A stretch of 64,000 nt of DNA, from the NCBI GenBank assembly GCA_964554535.1, contig CAZKPB010000002.1, forward strand, positions 124,001 to 188,000, in the 5' to 3' direction. Source of the DNA: DMER64 sp964554535. Lineage in GTDB: Bacteria; Bacteroidota; Bacteroidia; Bacteroidales; UBA932. Positions 42,409-51,575 of this stretch are shown piece by piece. The position numbers and the translations under genes are program-made. A model generated the notes under the pieces. The model saw nothing but the letters and a program-made list of their open reading frames with translations, was not told where the DNA came from and did no database searches. How positions within the stretch are numbered: the stretch's first letter is position 1; each line of letters opens with the position of its first letter.

Positions 42409-43464
42409 TTAGTATTTATGGTGGATAAATCGGATTTCTTTTAAGGGGCGGGCGGGGTCGTCGGTAATGATAAACACACTGAAACGGTCCGTGCCGGCTT
42501 TCACTTTGATGGTTTTATGGGCTCCCAGGGAGAGCGTTTCCCCTTTAGCCAGATTGATCTCCACTTCGTTTTCCGTTTCTACGGAACGGATATGCAGGTC
42601 TGCGTTGCCGCGGTTTTCAAGGCGGGCTTCCCCTTCATAACGGCGCGTAATCAGCGTCTTTTTTAAGGGAACCAAAGAAGGGGACAAAATCATGTCCGGT
42701 GCTTTGGCGGCAGATTTGTCCGGTAAATCAATGCAAATGAACGAGGCGGTAATTTCAAAAGGCTGTTGGATGCCCGGCGCAAGGACCTCCAGTGTCTCTT
42801 CTCTGACACCGTAACTTGACGGATTGTCCGGAATGGAGAAATCAAGTGCTACCGAGGCACTTTCTCCCGGCTTCAATACTTTTGGGGCACGGAGTGAAAG
42901 ATAGGGCGACACGGCGCGCAACCTGACCTGCAGGTCAATGTCCCGAGTCGAAGTGTTGTAGAACGATATACGGCCGGAAGCCTTTCCGCCCAAAGGAATA
43001 TATCCCATTGCCAGCGTCTTGGCCGAGGCCCTCAGTCCGGTGGTGACCGGAAAAGGGAACTGTTCCGCCATACTGAGTTCCGCCACCAGCACATTGGCCC
43101 GGAGTACCAGATGCGCCACCCAGGCTCCGTCGGTGGTATAAATGTCCACGTAGCGGTTTACCGGGCCGTTGGAACCGTCCGGGCTAAGCCGCAGGGTAAT
43201 CTCGTCAATCTGGTCAGGATCAAGCGACTGGGGCACAGTCAAGGCGCTTACGCAGTCGCAACTTGGCATTACCCGCCCTATTTGCAGTGTCTTTTTTGAG
43301 GCGTTAACAAAATGGAACGTATGAAAAACGGAACCTTCGGCTTCTTTTATATCGCCAAAATCCCAGGATACGGTATCAAACTGTAGCCACTCCAACCTGT
43401 TCTGTCCGTGAAGTGGAAGGCAAAACAAGGTGATTATCAATAGGCTATATGCACTTTTATACAC
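42409..43464 (-). CDS. DUF1573-domain secreted protein in the polysaccharide locus
   Basis: 351 residues with a signal peptide (MYKSAYSLLIITLFCLPLHGQ) and two or more Ig-like modules. The first has the DUF1573 features VSWDFGDIKEAEG, HFVNASKKTLQIGRVMPSCDC and the Pro-Asp-rich strand after it. The start codon is GTG at 43464, only 5 bp downstream of a TATTTTTG box, so the mRNA may be nearly leaderless. It is the first gene of an operon with the GH3 enzyme. A paralogue is at 20196-21269. Function unknown; surface or periplasmic location is inferred. Confidence 0.8.
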   Translation of the reverse strand: MYKSAYSLLIITLFCLPLHGQNRLEWLQFDTVSWDFGDIKEAEGSVFHTFHFVNASKKTLQIGRVMPSCDCVSALTVPQSLDPDQIDEITLRLSPDGSNGPVNRYVDIYTTDGAWVAHLVLRANVLVAELSMAEQFPFPVTTGLRASAKTLAMGYIPLGGKASGRISFYNTSTRDIDLQVRLRAVSPYLSLRAPKVLKPGESASVALDFSIPDNPSSYGVREETLEVLAPGIQQPFEITASFICIDLPDKSAAKAPDMILSPSLVPLKKTLITRRYEGEARLENRGNADLHIRSVETENEVEINLAKGETLSLGAHKTIKVKAGTDRFSVFIITDDPARPLKEIRFIHHKY

Positions 43465-43469
43465 GTTAA

Positions 43470-43477
43470 CAAAAATA
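43470..43477 (-). promoter_or_regulatory. -7 element of the DUF1573-GH3 operon
   Basis: The minus strand reads TATTTTTG (TAnnTTTG), ending 5 bp before the GTG start at 43464. Confidence 0.5.
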
Positions 43478-43637
43478 GCTTAAAAGCTGATTATTAGCAA
43501 TAATATGAACCTTTTTTTGCAGAACGTGGTCTAAAAATGAGTGTATTTGTACCTGATATCTTTACTATATTCTTATAAGTGAACTTATTCTGTAATAATT
43601 TGAAACAATCGGTCAACACTAAGGTGAATAATGATTT

Positions 43638-43645
43638 TATATTTG
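43638..43645 (+). promoter_or_regulatory. -7 element of the tandem esterase genes
   Basis: TATATTTG (TAnnTTTG) 26 bp before the ATG at 43672. It would drive both esterase genes. Confidence 0.6.
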
Positions 43646-43671
43646 TAGGTAACAACTAAATTCAACTTAAT

Positions 43672-44808
43672 ATGAAACGTTATCTGTTTACTTTTTTAGT
43701 GATGATGACTTTCGGATTGTTGGCTTCCGCTCAGGTTCCCTCTCCTTATAATTTGTCGGGGAAGGCCTATCCGCAAATCAACGAAGACAAATCCGTCACA
43801 TTTACGTTCCACGCCCCGTCGGCAAATTCGGTGGTACTGTCGCTGGGTAAAGATTATTTAATGACTAAAGATGACAACGGTCTTTGGAGTGTGACTACCG
43901 ACCCGCAAGTGGAAGGTTTTCATTTTTACTCCATCAAGGTAGGCGGACTTTCGTTTACCGATCCTTCCGTGTATACGTTTTACGGTTGCAGCCGCTATAC
44001 CAGTGCCATTGAGGTGCCTGAAGCCGCGGCGGACTGCAGCTGGTATACCCCCCGCAAGGATATTCCCCACGGAGCGGTTCGTTCGCTCCGGTTCTGGTCA
44101 GAAGTATGTCAGGAATACCGCCGTATGTACGTGTATACTCCTGCCGGATATGAACAGAACCTTGACAAGCGTTATCCCGTTCTTTACCTGCAGCATGGCG
44201 GCGGTGAAGATGAAACCGGCTGGGTTTATCAGGGACTGGCGGATGTCATTCTGGACAATCTGGTGGCCGACGGGAAGGCGGTCCCCATGATTATTGTAAT
44301 GAATAGTGGTACTGCTTCTATTCCAGGCAATGAAGATGCAGCCGATGCCTTTGAACAGATGATGGCTAAGGACGTGATTCCTTTGGTGGATGGGCGTTAC
44401 CGCACTATCAGCGACCGTGACAACAGAGCCGTTGCCGGCCTTTCCTGGGGTGCCAAACAGGCGTATGACCTGGGTCTGGGCTACACCAATCTGTTCTCGT
44501 ATGTGGCCGGATTCAGCGGAATTATTGTTATAGGTGATTTCAACGTGCGTGAACCGGGTTTTCGTGATCCCGAAAAATTTGCAGCCGCTTACCACGGCGT
44601 GTTCAGCGATGCCAAAAAATTCAACGAAAATTATCACCTGCTCTTTATTGCCAACGGAGAAGCCGAAGGCAAGTTACTGGAAGGTATGAGCCAACTTCTG
44701 GAAGAAAGAGGTATTCACAATACTTATTATTGTTCTCCCAAAACAGCTCATGAATGGCTTACCTGGAGAAGGAGCCTGTATGAATATGCACAGAAACTTT
44801 TCAAATAA
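43672..44808 (+). CDS. CBM48-CE1 type carbohydrate esterase (feruloyl/acetyl esterase)
   Basis: 378 residues with a cleavable signal (MKRYLFTFLVMMTFGLLASAQ), an N-terminal E-set/CBM48-like domain (SVTFTFHAPSANSVVLSLG, GLWSVTTDPQVEGFHFYSI) and an alpha/beta-hydrolase domain of the esterase D/CE1 family. The latter has RRMYVYTPAGYE, VLYLQHGGGEDETGW, the nucleophile elbow GLSWGAK and the catalytic His in AHEWLTWR. CBM48-CE1 proteins of gut Bacteroidota include feruloyl esterases that remove ferulate from arabinoxylan; activity here is inferred. It is followed after 14 bp by a paralogue. Confidence 0.87.
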   Translation: MKRYLFTFLVMMTFGLLASAQVPSPYNLSGKAYPQINEDKSVTFTFHAPSANSVVLSLGKDYLMTKDDNGLWSVTTDPQVEGFHFYSIKVGGLSFTDPSVYTFYGCSRYTSAIEVPEAAADCSWYTPRKDIPHGAVRSLRFWSEVCQEYRRMYVYTPAGYEQNLDKRYPVLYLQHGGGEDETGWVYQGLADVILDNLVADGKAVPMIIVMNSGTASIPGNEDAADAFEQMMAKDVIPLVDGRYRTISDRDNRAVAGLSWGAKQAYDLGLGYTNLFSYVAGFSGIIVIGDFNVREPGFRDPEKFAAAYHGVFSDAKKFNENYHLLFIANGEAEGKLLEGMSQLLEERGIHNTYYCSPKTAHEWLTWRRSLYEYAQKLFK

Positions 44809-44822
44809 AATAGCAGCACTAT

Positions 44823-45965
44823 ATGAAAACAATATCTATTATAGCAACCGGCCTGTTGGCGGTGACACTTTTTGCCTCTTGCGGAAATAAAACGCAGGTA
44901 GCCGCAATTACCGAGCCTTTCAGCGCTTCTACCAATATAGAGGGGAAAGAATATCCCAAAATCAATCCCGACCTAAGCGTTACCTGCCGCGTAGTGGCCC
45001 CCGATGCGGTGACAGTGGCCCTGGACCTTGGCAAAGTGTATCCCATGACAAAGATTGACCCGGAAAAAGGAATATGGGAAATGACTTCCGAACCCCAGGT
45101 TCCGGGTTTCCATTACTATTTTATCCACATTGACGGCGTGAAAGTGGCCGACCCTTCCAGCAAATTGTTTTACGGATGCGGCCTGATGGCCAGCGGTATT
45201 GAAATTCCCGAGGCGGGAGTGGACTATTATCTGGAAAAAGACGTGCCTCGCGGCGAGGTACGTATGCAGCGCTACTGGTCAGAACTGACACAGGCCTGGC
45301 GTATCTGCTACGTGTATACTCCGGCCGAGTATGAAACCGATGTCACAAAACGCTACCCGGTGCTTTACCTGCAGCACGGTGCCGGTGAAGATGAAACCGG
45401 ATGGTCCAGCCAGGGCAAGATGGACATCATTATGGATAACCTTATTGCCGATGGAGAAGCCGTTCCAATGATAGTGGTGATGGACAGGGGCTATGCCACT
45501 CTGGCCGATGCGCAGCCGGAAGAAAAACCTGCCGGAATGTTTAATTTCTCGGCGTTTGAACGCGTGATGACGGAAGAACTCATTCCTATGATAGATGCCA
45601 ATTACCGCACGCTCACCGACCGTGACCACCGCGCCATTTCGGGGCTCTCTATGGGCGGTTTCCAGGCTTGGAACATTGGTCTGGCCCATAAGGACCTGTT
45701 TGCCTGGGTGGGTGGTTTCAGCGGGTCGGGCAGGGATGCCTCGGCCGACAATTTCCCGGTGTCACTGAATGATGAAATGAAGTTGTTGTATGCCAGCATC
45801 GGTACGGACGAACCGGAACAGATGTATGCAGGCATAAAGGCGTTTCATGATATGCTGGAGAAGAACGGGGTAAAACACGTATACTATGAGTCTCCGGGTA
45901 CAGCCCATGAATGGCTTACTTGGCGTCGTTCACTGAATCAGTTTGCGGCCCTGTTGTTTAAGTAG
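44823..45965 (+). CDS. CBM48-CE1 type carbohydrate esterase, lipoprotein paralogue
   Basis: 380 residues, closely similar in layout to the preceding gene, but with a lipobox (LAVTLFASC) in place of a signal peptidase I site, so it is probably tethered to the outer membrane. The CBM48-like domain (DLSVTCRVVAPDAVTVALDLG) is followed by the CE1 domain with VLYLQHGAGEDETGW, the nucleophile elbow GLSMGGF and the catalytic His in AHEWLTWR. One copy soluble and one anchored suggests division of labour between cell surface and periplasm. A terminator follows. Confidence 0.87.
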   Translation: MKTISIIATGLLAVTLFASCGNKTQVAAITEPFSASTNIEGKEYPKINPDLSVTCRVVAPDAVTVALDLGKVYPMTKIDPEKGIWEMTSEPQVPGFHYYFIHIDGVKVADPSSKLFYGCGLMASGIEIPEAGVDYYLEKDVPRGEVRMQRYWSELTQAWRICYVYTPAEYETDVTKRYPVLYLQHGAGEDETGWSSQGKMDIIMDNLIADGEAVPMIVVMDRGYATLADAQPEEKPAGMFNFSAFERVMTEELIPMIDANYRTLTDRDHRAISGLSMGGFQAWNIGLAHKDLFAWVGGFSGSGRDASADNFPVSLNDEMKLLYASIGTDEPEQMYAGIKAFHDMLEKNGVKHVYYESPGTAHEWLTWRRSLNQFAALLFK

Positions 45966-45989
45966 AAGTGAATTATTTGCTTGTATTTC

Positions 45990-46028
45990 AGGCGAATACG
46001 TTGAATATTACTGAGTATTCGCCTTTTT
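45990..46028 (+). terminator. Intrinsic terminator after the tandem esterases
   Basis: AGGCGAATAC (45990-45999) / GTATTCGCCT (46015-46024), a 10-bp stem with a 15-nt loop, then a short T-run. Confidence 0.85.
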
Positions 46029-46322
46029 TATTTTCCGCTCTGCAACAATGATCTTTTTTTCCATACAATTGGCTGAAATGTCGGTAAGTGAAACTTGTTT
46101 CAGCAGGCAGGATAATTATCTCAAAACAAACGATTTTCATTGTATAAACTTTAAAAACAGGATATTAGGCTTAGCCCCTATAGTTACTTTACTTACTTTA
46201 TACACTAAGTATGATGTGTTGCCAAAAGTATTAAATTGAAACAAATAAATAGAAAATACGTATAATTAATGAATAAAACCTAAAGTAGCCCCCTTTTTAT
46301 TAACCTAACCTATCAAAAATTT
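46029..46322 (+). other. Leader/promoter region of susC
   Basis: 294 bp, AT-rich. A 63-codon frame at 46048-46239 has no coding character and I do not call it. No TAnnTTTG box is clear, which fits activation by a dedicated regulator rather than constitutive expression. The hybrid regulator at 51576-55508 is the obvious candidate to bind here. The inverted pair TACTTA/TAAGTA lies near 46193-46209. Confidence 0.45.
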
Positions 46323-49300
46323 ATGACCAAGCATTTGTTAAAGCTAACAAAAGTCGTCATGTTTTTTACCCTTTGCATGGTAGGGGTAAGCGCATTTGCG
46401 CAACTCCGCCCCGTCAACGGTAAAATTACAGATGCATCGGGTGCTCCGATTACCGGAGCCTCCGTAGTACTTGTGGGTAATGAACGAATTTACACCATTA
46501 CCGACACAGATGGAAAATTTACCCTGGCTGTTCCCGCCGGGGCAAATCTGAACGTATCCTTTATCGGTTACGTATCACAGGTGGTGGCGGTGGGAGACCG
46601 TTCCTCCATTGAAATCATTTTGCAAGAAGACACCGAAGTCCTGGAAGAAGTGGTGGTTGTGGGCTACGGTGTGCAGAAGAAGAGTGACGTAACCGGCGCC
46701 GTTTCTTCCGTCAAGGCGGTGGATTTGGAAAACCGTTCCACAACTGATGCTGCTGCTGCCTTACAAGGTAAAGTTTCAGGTGTACATATTATTACTACAG
46801 GTAACCCTGGTTCAGGTGCTACCATCCGCGTTCGCGGTTACTCATCAAACTCAGGTAACATTTCTCCACTTCTTGTCGTTGACGGTTTGAAAGTCAGCAG
46901 TATTCAATATTTGGATCCTTCCATGATTGAATCCATGGAGGTTTTGAAAGATGCCGCTTCTGCCGCTATCTATGGTGCTGAGGCCGGTAACGGTGTTGTC
47001 CTTATTACCACTAAAACAGGTGGAAGCAGTGGACATTCGACGGTAACATACTCGGGTAAAGCTACGCTGCAGGATTTCCACAAGAGACCTTTGATGGCTC
47101 GTGACCAATTCCTTGAATACATGGGCCTCGAATATGGTGATGATTTTGTTAACAACAAACTTTCAGACTTTGACTACAGGCACCCTGATTATCCTAATGG
47201 CATCATTGATCAGGATTGGATGAGCGCTTATTTGGATCCGACCTGGAGCTACCAGAACTCACTTTCATTCTCGGGCGGCAACAACAACGGTCACTTCTTC
47301 ACTTCAATCAATTATGTACACGATGATGGCGTTGTAAAAGGACAAAAAGACGTTTACAAACGTCTCACGGCACAAGTAAATGCTGACTATCAGCTTTTCA
47401 AATGGTTGCAAGTAGGTACCAACACCTCAATGGAGAAATGGTCTACTCAGAGCGTATCTCAAAGAGGTTATTCTTCATCGTTTGAATCATTGATAATGAT
47501 TGACCCATTGACTCCTGTATATTGGACAACTCCGGAGGAGATGTCTATTGATGTTAAGACTCAGTATGACCGCATTTTGGCAGGTGGCGCAGGCCGTCCT
47601 TACCGTTTCTTCGGTGACGAAAATGGTTGGTTTGCCAATACCAAATATTCTGACCTCGAAGGTAGCCCGTTTGCAAAACGCGATGCCACTGACGCAGATA
47701 ATGGCGGTATCAACGTCAACGGTTCTTTCTTCGCTAACCTCACTCCTTTCAAAGGCTTCACTTTCACAAGCCGTTTCGGTTATCGTATCAGCCAGAGCAC
47801 TAGCCATAGCTACACGGCTCCTTATTATATTGGTCCACGTGGTTCACAGGACAACTACTCAATTTCTGCAACTGCCAACACCGGTCTCTATTATCAGTGG
47901 GAAAACTTTGCTAACTACAATATAACAATTGCCGGCAAGCACAACATCACTGCTATGGCTGGTATGTCATACATTGAAAACACTTCAGATAATGTAACTG
48001 GTTCATCAAGCGGTGCAGACATCCTCTCTGCTTATCAGCCACAGTTCATCTATTTGAACTATGTTAAGGGTGATGCTTCTAAAACAATTAGTAACGCTCC
48101 CAGCATAAGCGCACAGCTCGCATATTTTGGCCGTCTGATTTATTCATACGACAACCGCTATAGCATTCAGGCAAACTTCCGTGCTGATGCATTTGACTCA
48201 TCAAAACTTCCGGCTGACAAGCGTTGGGGTAAATTCCCTTCATTCTCGGCAGGTTGGAACATAAGCAATGAATCTTGGTTCAAAGAAAACGTAAGCAGTA
48301 ACGCTATTTCATTCTTGAAACTTCGTGCTTCTTGGGGTCGCAACGGTAACATCAGCGTTCTTAGTGGCTATCCATACTCAAGCACTATCAACCTTGGTAA
48401 CAACTGGTATCAATATTCAGTTGATAAAAAAGGTTCAACCTTTGCTTCTGCTCCTTCAGGACTTCCCAATCCAAACCTTACCTGGGAAACTTCAGAGCAG
48501 TATGACTTTGGTTTAGACGCTCGTTTCTTGGACAACCGTATGAGCTTGACTGTAGACTACTTCAACAAAAAAACCAAAGACCTTCTCTTCAGCAAAACTC
48601 TTTCACCCGAGTTGGGTGTTAGCAGTTCTACCGTAAATGGCGGTGACGTTCTCAACCGCGGTCTTGAATTTGAGTTTAGCTGGAAAGATGCTATCGGTGA
48701 TTTCCATTACTCAATTGGAGGAAACTTCTCAACCCTTCACAATGAAGTACTTTCACTTCCTGAAGGAACGGCACGTATTGAGAGAAAAGATGCCAGCTCA
48801 ACCAACTACCAGACAATCACAGTTTTTGAAGCGGGTCATCCAATCTGGTATATTATGGGTTACCAATATCTGGGTGAAAATACAGACGGTTCGCTCAACT
48901 TCGCTGACCTCAACAATGATGGTGCTATAGATGCAAAAGATATGATTAGCCTTGGACAGCCTACTCCTAAGTTTACTTATGGTTTGACTATCAACCTTGA
49001 GTGGAAAGGCATTGACTTCATGCTCTTTGGTTCAGGTCTCGGTGGAAACACAATCGTTCCGGTTTTGCATCGTACGGGCTTCACCAACGCCTTCCAATAC
49101 TACTATGACCAATATAAAGAAGGTGTATATCCAAATCCTTCCAAAACTGCCGGTGACTTAAGGTTCTGGTCTTCAGATGCCAACGCATTCAAAGGTGACT
49201 TTTTCAGAATCAAACAAATGCAGTTGGGTTACTCCCTTCCTCAGAGGCTCACAAAGAAAGCTCTTATCAGCAATCTGAGATTCTACGTTTCAATGGATGA

Positions 49301-49436
49301 TTATTTCACATTTACCAACTATTTTGGTTTTGACCCTGAAACAGCATCTACAAACTCTACTTCAGGTGGTGGACTCGACTGGGGTTCATATCCTACAATG
49401 CAGAAAATTACTTTCGGTATTAATCTCACATTCTAA
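46323..49436 (+). CDS. SusC/RagA-type TonB-dependent outer membrane transporter
   Basis: 1037-residue barrel that imports oligosaccharides with energy from TonB. After a signal peptide (ending VSAFAQ) come a carboxypeptidase-regulatory-like domain (VNGKITDASGAPITGASVVL), VVVGYGVQKKSDVTGAVSSV, the plug (LQGKVSGVHI, IRVRGYSS, VLKDAASAAIYGAEAGNGV) and a 22-strand barrel ending in LTF. Up to about 46740 (codon 139) the DNA is GC-rich like its neighbours; beyond that it is markedly AT-richer with many TCA, CTT and GCT codons. This suggests the plug and barrel were acquired or recombined separately. Confidence 0.96.
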   Translation: MTKHLLKLTKVVMFFTLCMVGVSAFAQLRPVNGKITDASGAPITGASVVLVGNERIYTITDTDGKFTLAVPAGANLNVSFIGYVSQVVAVGDRSSIEIILQEDTEVLEEVVVVGYGVQKKSDVTGAVSSVKAVDLENRSTTDAAAALQGKVSGVHIITTGNPGSGATIRVRGYSSNSGNISPLLVVDGLKVSSIQYLDPSMIESMEVLKDAASAAIYGAEAGNGVVLITTKTGGSSGHSTVTYSGKATLQDFHKRPLMARDQFLEYMGLEYGDDFVNNKLSDFDYRHPDYPNGIIDQDWMSAYLDPTWSYQNSLSFSGGNNNGHFFTSINYVHDDGVVKGQKDVYKRLTAQVNADYQLFKWLQVGTNTSMEKWSTQSVSQRGYSSSFESLIMIDPLTPVYWTTPEEMSIDVKTQYDRILAGGAGRPYRFFGDENGWFANTKYSDLEGSPFAKRDATDADNGGINVNGSFFANLTPFKGFTFTSRFGYRISQSTSHSYTAPYYIGPRGSQDNYSISATANTGLYYQWENFANYNITIAGKHNITAMAGMSYIENTSDNVTGSSSGADILSAYQPQFIYLNYVKGDASKTISNAPSISAQLAYFGRLIYSYDNRYSIQANFRADAFDSSKLPADKRWGKFPSFSAGWNISNESWFKENVSSNAISFLKLRASWGRNGNISVLSGYPYSSTINLGNNWYQYSVDKKGSTFASAPSGLPNPNLTWETSEQYDFGLDARFLDNRMSLTVDYFNKKTKDLLFSKTLSPELGVSSSTVNGGDVLNRGLEFEFSWKDAIGDFHYSIGGNFSTLHNEVLSLPEGTARIERKDASSTNYQTITVFEAGHPIWYIMGYQYLGENTDGSLNFADLNNDGAIDAKDMISLGQPTPKFTYGLTINLEWKGIDFMLFGSGLGGNTIVPVLHRTGFTNAFQYYYDQYKEGVYPNPSKTAGDLRFWSSDANAFKGDFFRIKQMQLGYSLPQRLTKKALISNLRFYVSMDDYFTFTNYFGFDPETASTNSTSGGGLDWGSYPTMQKITFGINLTF

Positions 49437-49450
49437 TCAAACGCACATAT

Positions 49451-51241
49451 ATGAAAAAGATATTTTTAATGATCCTTGCCTGTGGCGCATTAGTAGCTAC
49501 TTCTTGCGAAGACAGGCTTGACATTCCTCAGAAAGGCGTAGTTGGCTACGAATCTTTCTATGCTTCAGATGACGATGCGCAAGCTGCTCTGGCAGACATG
49601 TACGCAAATTTCCTTACTCAAGTGGCCGCTACCGAAGGTATTGATAATCCCCAGCAAGTGATGCTTAACTATGCATCTGATGATATTCTTGCTGCTGGTG
49701 GTAACTTTGATGACCACAAACCATTCCGTAATTTCTGCGAGTTTAACTACGATGCAGGAAATTCTACTTTGCAATCAGCATACCAAAGATATTATTTCTC
49801 AATCTATCATTGCAACCTTGTAATCTCTAACTTTACCAATGAAAATGCTGAAGCTAAAGAGCCTAAATTTACAAGTGCATTTACAAATCAAGCAGTTGCA
49901 GAAGCTCGCGTTTTGCGTGCATATCTTCACATGATGACTGCACTCTCTTGGGACAGACCACCGCTTGTTGACCGTCTTCTTAATCCCGATGAGAGCCCAA
50001 CAAATGCAGAAAGTCAGAAACAAATTCTTGACTGGGTTATTGCTGAGTGTGAGAAAGCAATTACTTCAGGTTCACTTCCAGTTAGAAAAGGTACAGGCGA
50101 CAAAGACGCTACTGCTCGTATGAGCGTTGGCTTTGCCCAGTTCGTTGCTGGTAAAGCAGCAATGTTTAACAATGACCCTGCGACAGCTCGCAAATATTTG
50201 GGTGACCTGATTAATTCAGGCAACTATGCACTAGTTCCATCAGAGGATTATTGGATAAACTTCCACATAGCTGGTGATGGTAGCTGCGAAAAGATTTTTG
50301 AACCGAACTTCATTGAGGACCCTGCTTTCACTAACAGTGCTTTTGGCCCAGGTAGCCCAATTATGCGTGGCCGTTGGATGGTTGCAAACGTATTCTGCTG
50401 GCGTACAGACGCATTGGCTTCATCACCAAAGGTGCACATCGGTATAGTGGGTTGGAATGGTGGTGCAATCCAAGAAGATTTTGCAAAGAAATTCCTCGAG
50501 CATGACGGTGATTCTCCACGTCGTAAAGCTTGCTTCGTCACAGGTGATGAGTGGCTTTATGAAATGGATTGGAATGCTTCAACAGCTACTACTTTGGCAG
50601 AAAAGAAAGTTGATAGATTGCGTGGTATAGCTTCTGCTAATGGTATTTTCAGCCATGGTCCATACTTTGAATGGAAGCATATGGTTTTCATCAATCCTCC
50701 ACAAATCCTCACAGGTGGCAAATCTTATCCTTCAGATAATGTATCTGGTCTTGGCGCAGGCTCTAACGAGAAAAACTTCAACTTAGCTCGTTATGCAGAA
50801 GCTCTCCTTCTTTATGCTGAGGCTTGCATCGGTTCATCAGACGAGGCTAAAGGTCTTGCTGCTCTCCAAGCAATTCAAGTACGTTCAGGTTCTGGCAAGG
50901 TTAGCTCTACGCTTACTTTCCAAAATGTTATGGAAGAAAAGCAATACGAAATGTGGTTTGAAAGCTGCCGTTTTCTTGATTTAATTCGTTGGAGCAAACA
51001 GGGTAAAGTAGACCTTGATGCAGTTTTCAACAAATCCGGAATCCACCAAAGAGTACCTACTGTTTACGATGCTATGTTTACTAAGGGTGAGGCCGAGCAC
51101 AGATTATATACTTCTTATGCTCCTGTTCCTGTAAAATGTGACTTTATTGTAGGGAAACATGAATACTATCCATTCCCAAGTAAATTTACTGCTGCTAACC
51201 CGGAACTTCACCAGATTAATGGTTGGGCTTCTGCAGAATAA
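49451..51241 (+). CDS. SusD/RagB-type surface glycan-binding lipoprotein
   Basis: 596-residue partner of the SusC barrel; it caps the transporter and binds the glycan at the cell surface. The signal MKKIFLMILACGALVATSC ends in a lipobox. TPR-like helical repeats (YQRYYFSIYHCNLVISNF, ARVLRAYLHMMTALSW, MSVGFAQFVAGKAAMF) and the C-terminal RagB block (LARYAEALLLYAEACIGS, EEKQYEMWFESCRFLDLIRWSKQGK) are typical. The gene starts 14 bp after susC. Its base composition is lower in GC than the neighbouring enzymes (45 of 120 bases at 49681-49800 by hand count), matching the 3' part of susC. Confidence 0.95.
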   Translation: MKKIFLMILACGALVATSCEDRLDIPQKGVVGYESFYASDDDAQAALADMYANFLTQVAATEGIDNPQQVMLNYASDDILAAGGNFDDHKPFRNFCEFNYDAGNSTLQSAYQRYYFSIYHCNLVISNFTNENAEAKEPKFTSAFTNQAVAEARVLRAYLHMMTALSWDRPPLVDRLLNPDESPTNAESQKQILDWVIAECEKAITSGSLPVRKGTGDKDATARMSVGFAQFVAGKAAMFNNDPATARKYLGDLINSGNYALVPSEDYWINFHIAGDGSCEKIFEPNFIEDPAFTNSAFGPGSPIMRGRWMVANVFCWRTDALASSPKVHIGIVGWNGGAIQEDFAKKFLEHDGDSPRRKACFVTGDEWLYEMDWNASTATTLAEKKVDRLRGIASANGIFSHGPYFEWKHMVFINPPQILTGGKSYPSDNVSGLGAGSNEKNFNLARYAEALLLYAEACIGSSDEAKGLAALQAIQVRSGSGKVSSTLTFQNVMEEKQYEMWFESCRFLDLIRWSKQGKVDLDAVFNKSGIHQRVPTVYDAMFTKGEAEHRLYTSYAPVPVKCDFIVGKHEYYPFPSKFTAANPELHQINGWASAE

Positions 51242-51275
51242 CCCTAGTTGGTAATTATCCGTTTTTTTTAGAGGA

Positions 51276-51308
51276 AAGGAGGGTAGTTCTTAGAGGTGCC
51301 CTCCTTTT
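51276..51308 (+). terminator. Intrinsic terminator after susD
   Basis: AAGGAGGG (51276-51283) / CCCTCCTT (51299-51306) with a 15-nt loop and a short T-run. Confidence 0.8.
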
Positions 51309-51540
51309 GTTTATATATCAGCTTCTAAAATGAAGGGTAAGCATCCGACGAAGTGCATATAGCAAAAATTGGCCAACTGCGGGTACAAAGCACCCTCTTT
51401 CAAAGACGGGCTCTGTTCCTCTGAAGGCAAAGCCGACAAGCACGAAAATTTCCCTTATCCGTATAGCGAGACATCAATCAATGCAAGTTGTACAAAACCG
51501 GGGGTAGTAGGTTTGGTTATAAATTTCTGTTTTGTGCACA
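51309..51540. other. Non-coding gap between susD and the regulator gene
   Basis: 232 bp between the susD terminator and the hairpin at 51541. No gene, RNA or repeat that I can support. A short frame at 51369-51662 has no signal or family motif and runs into the regulator gene on the opposite strand. Confidence 0.5.
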
Positions 51541-51564
51541 ATGGGTCCCTTTGCGGGGACCCAT
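51541..51564. terminator. Hairpin at the 3' end of the hybrid regulator gene
   Basis: ATGGGTCCC (51541-51549) / GGGACCCAT (51556-51564), perfect 9-bp stem, 6-nt loop, 11 bp beyond the regulator stop codon. T-richness is only moderate on the plus side. A related hairpin lies at 55778-55802, on the other side of the same gene. Confidence 0.6.
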
Positions 51565-51575
51565 TTCCTTTTATA

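Noticed and set aside
46048..46239. 63-codon frame upstream of susC
   Set aside because: No family match, signal, promoter or composition typical of genes here; more likely part of the susC leader.
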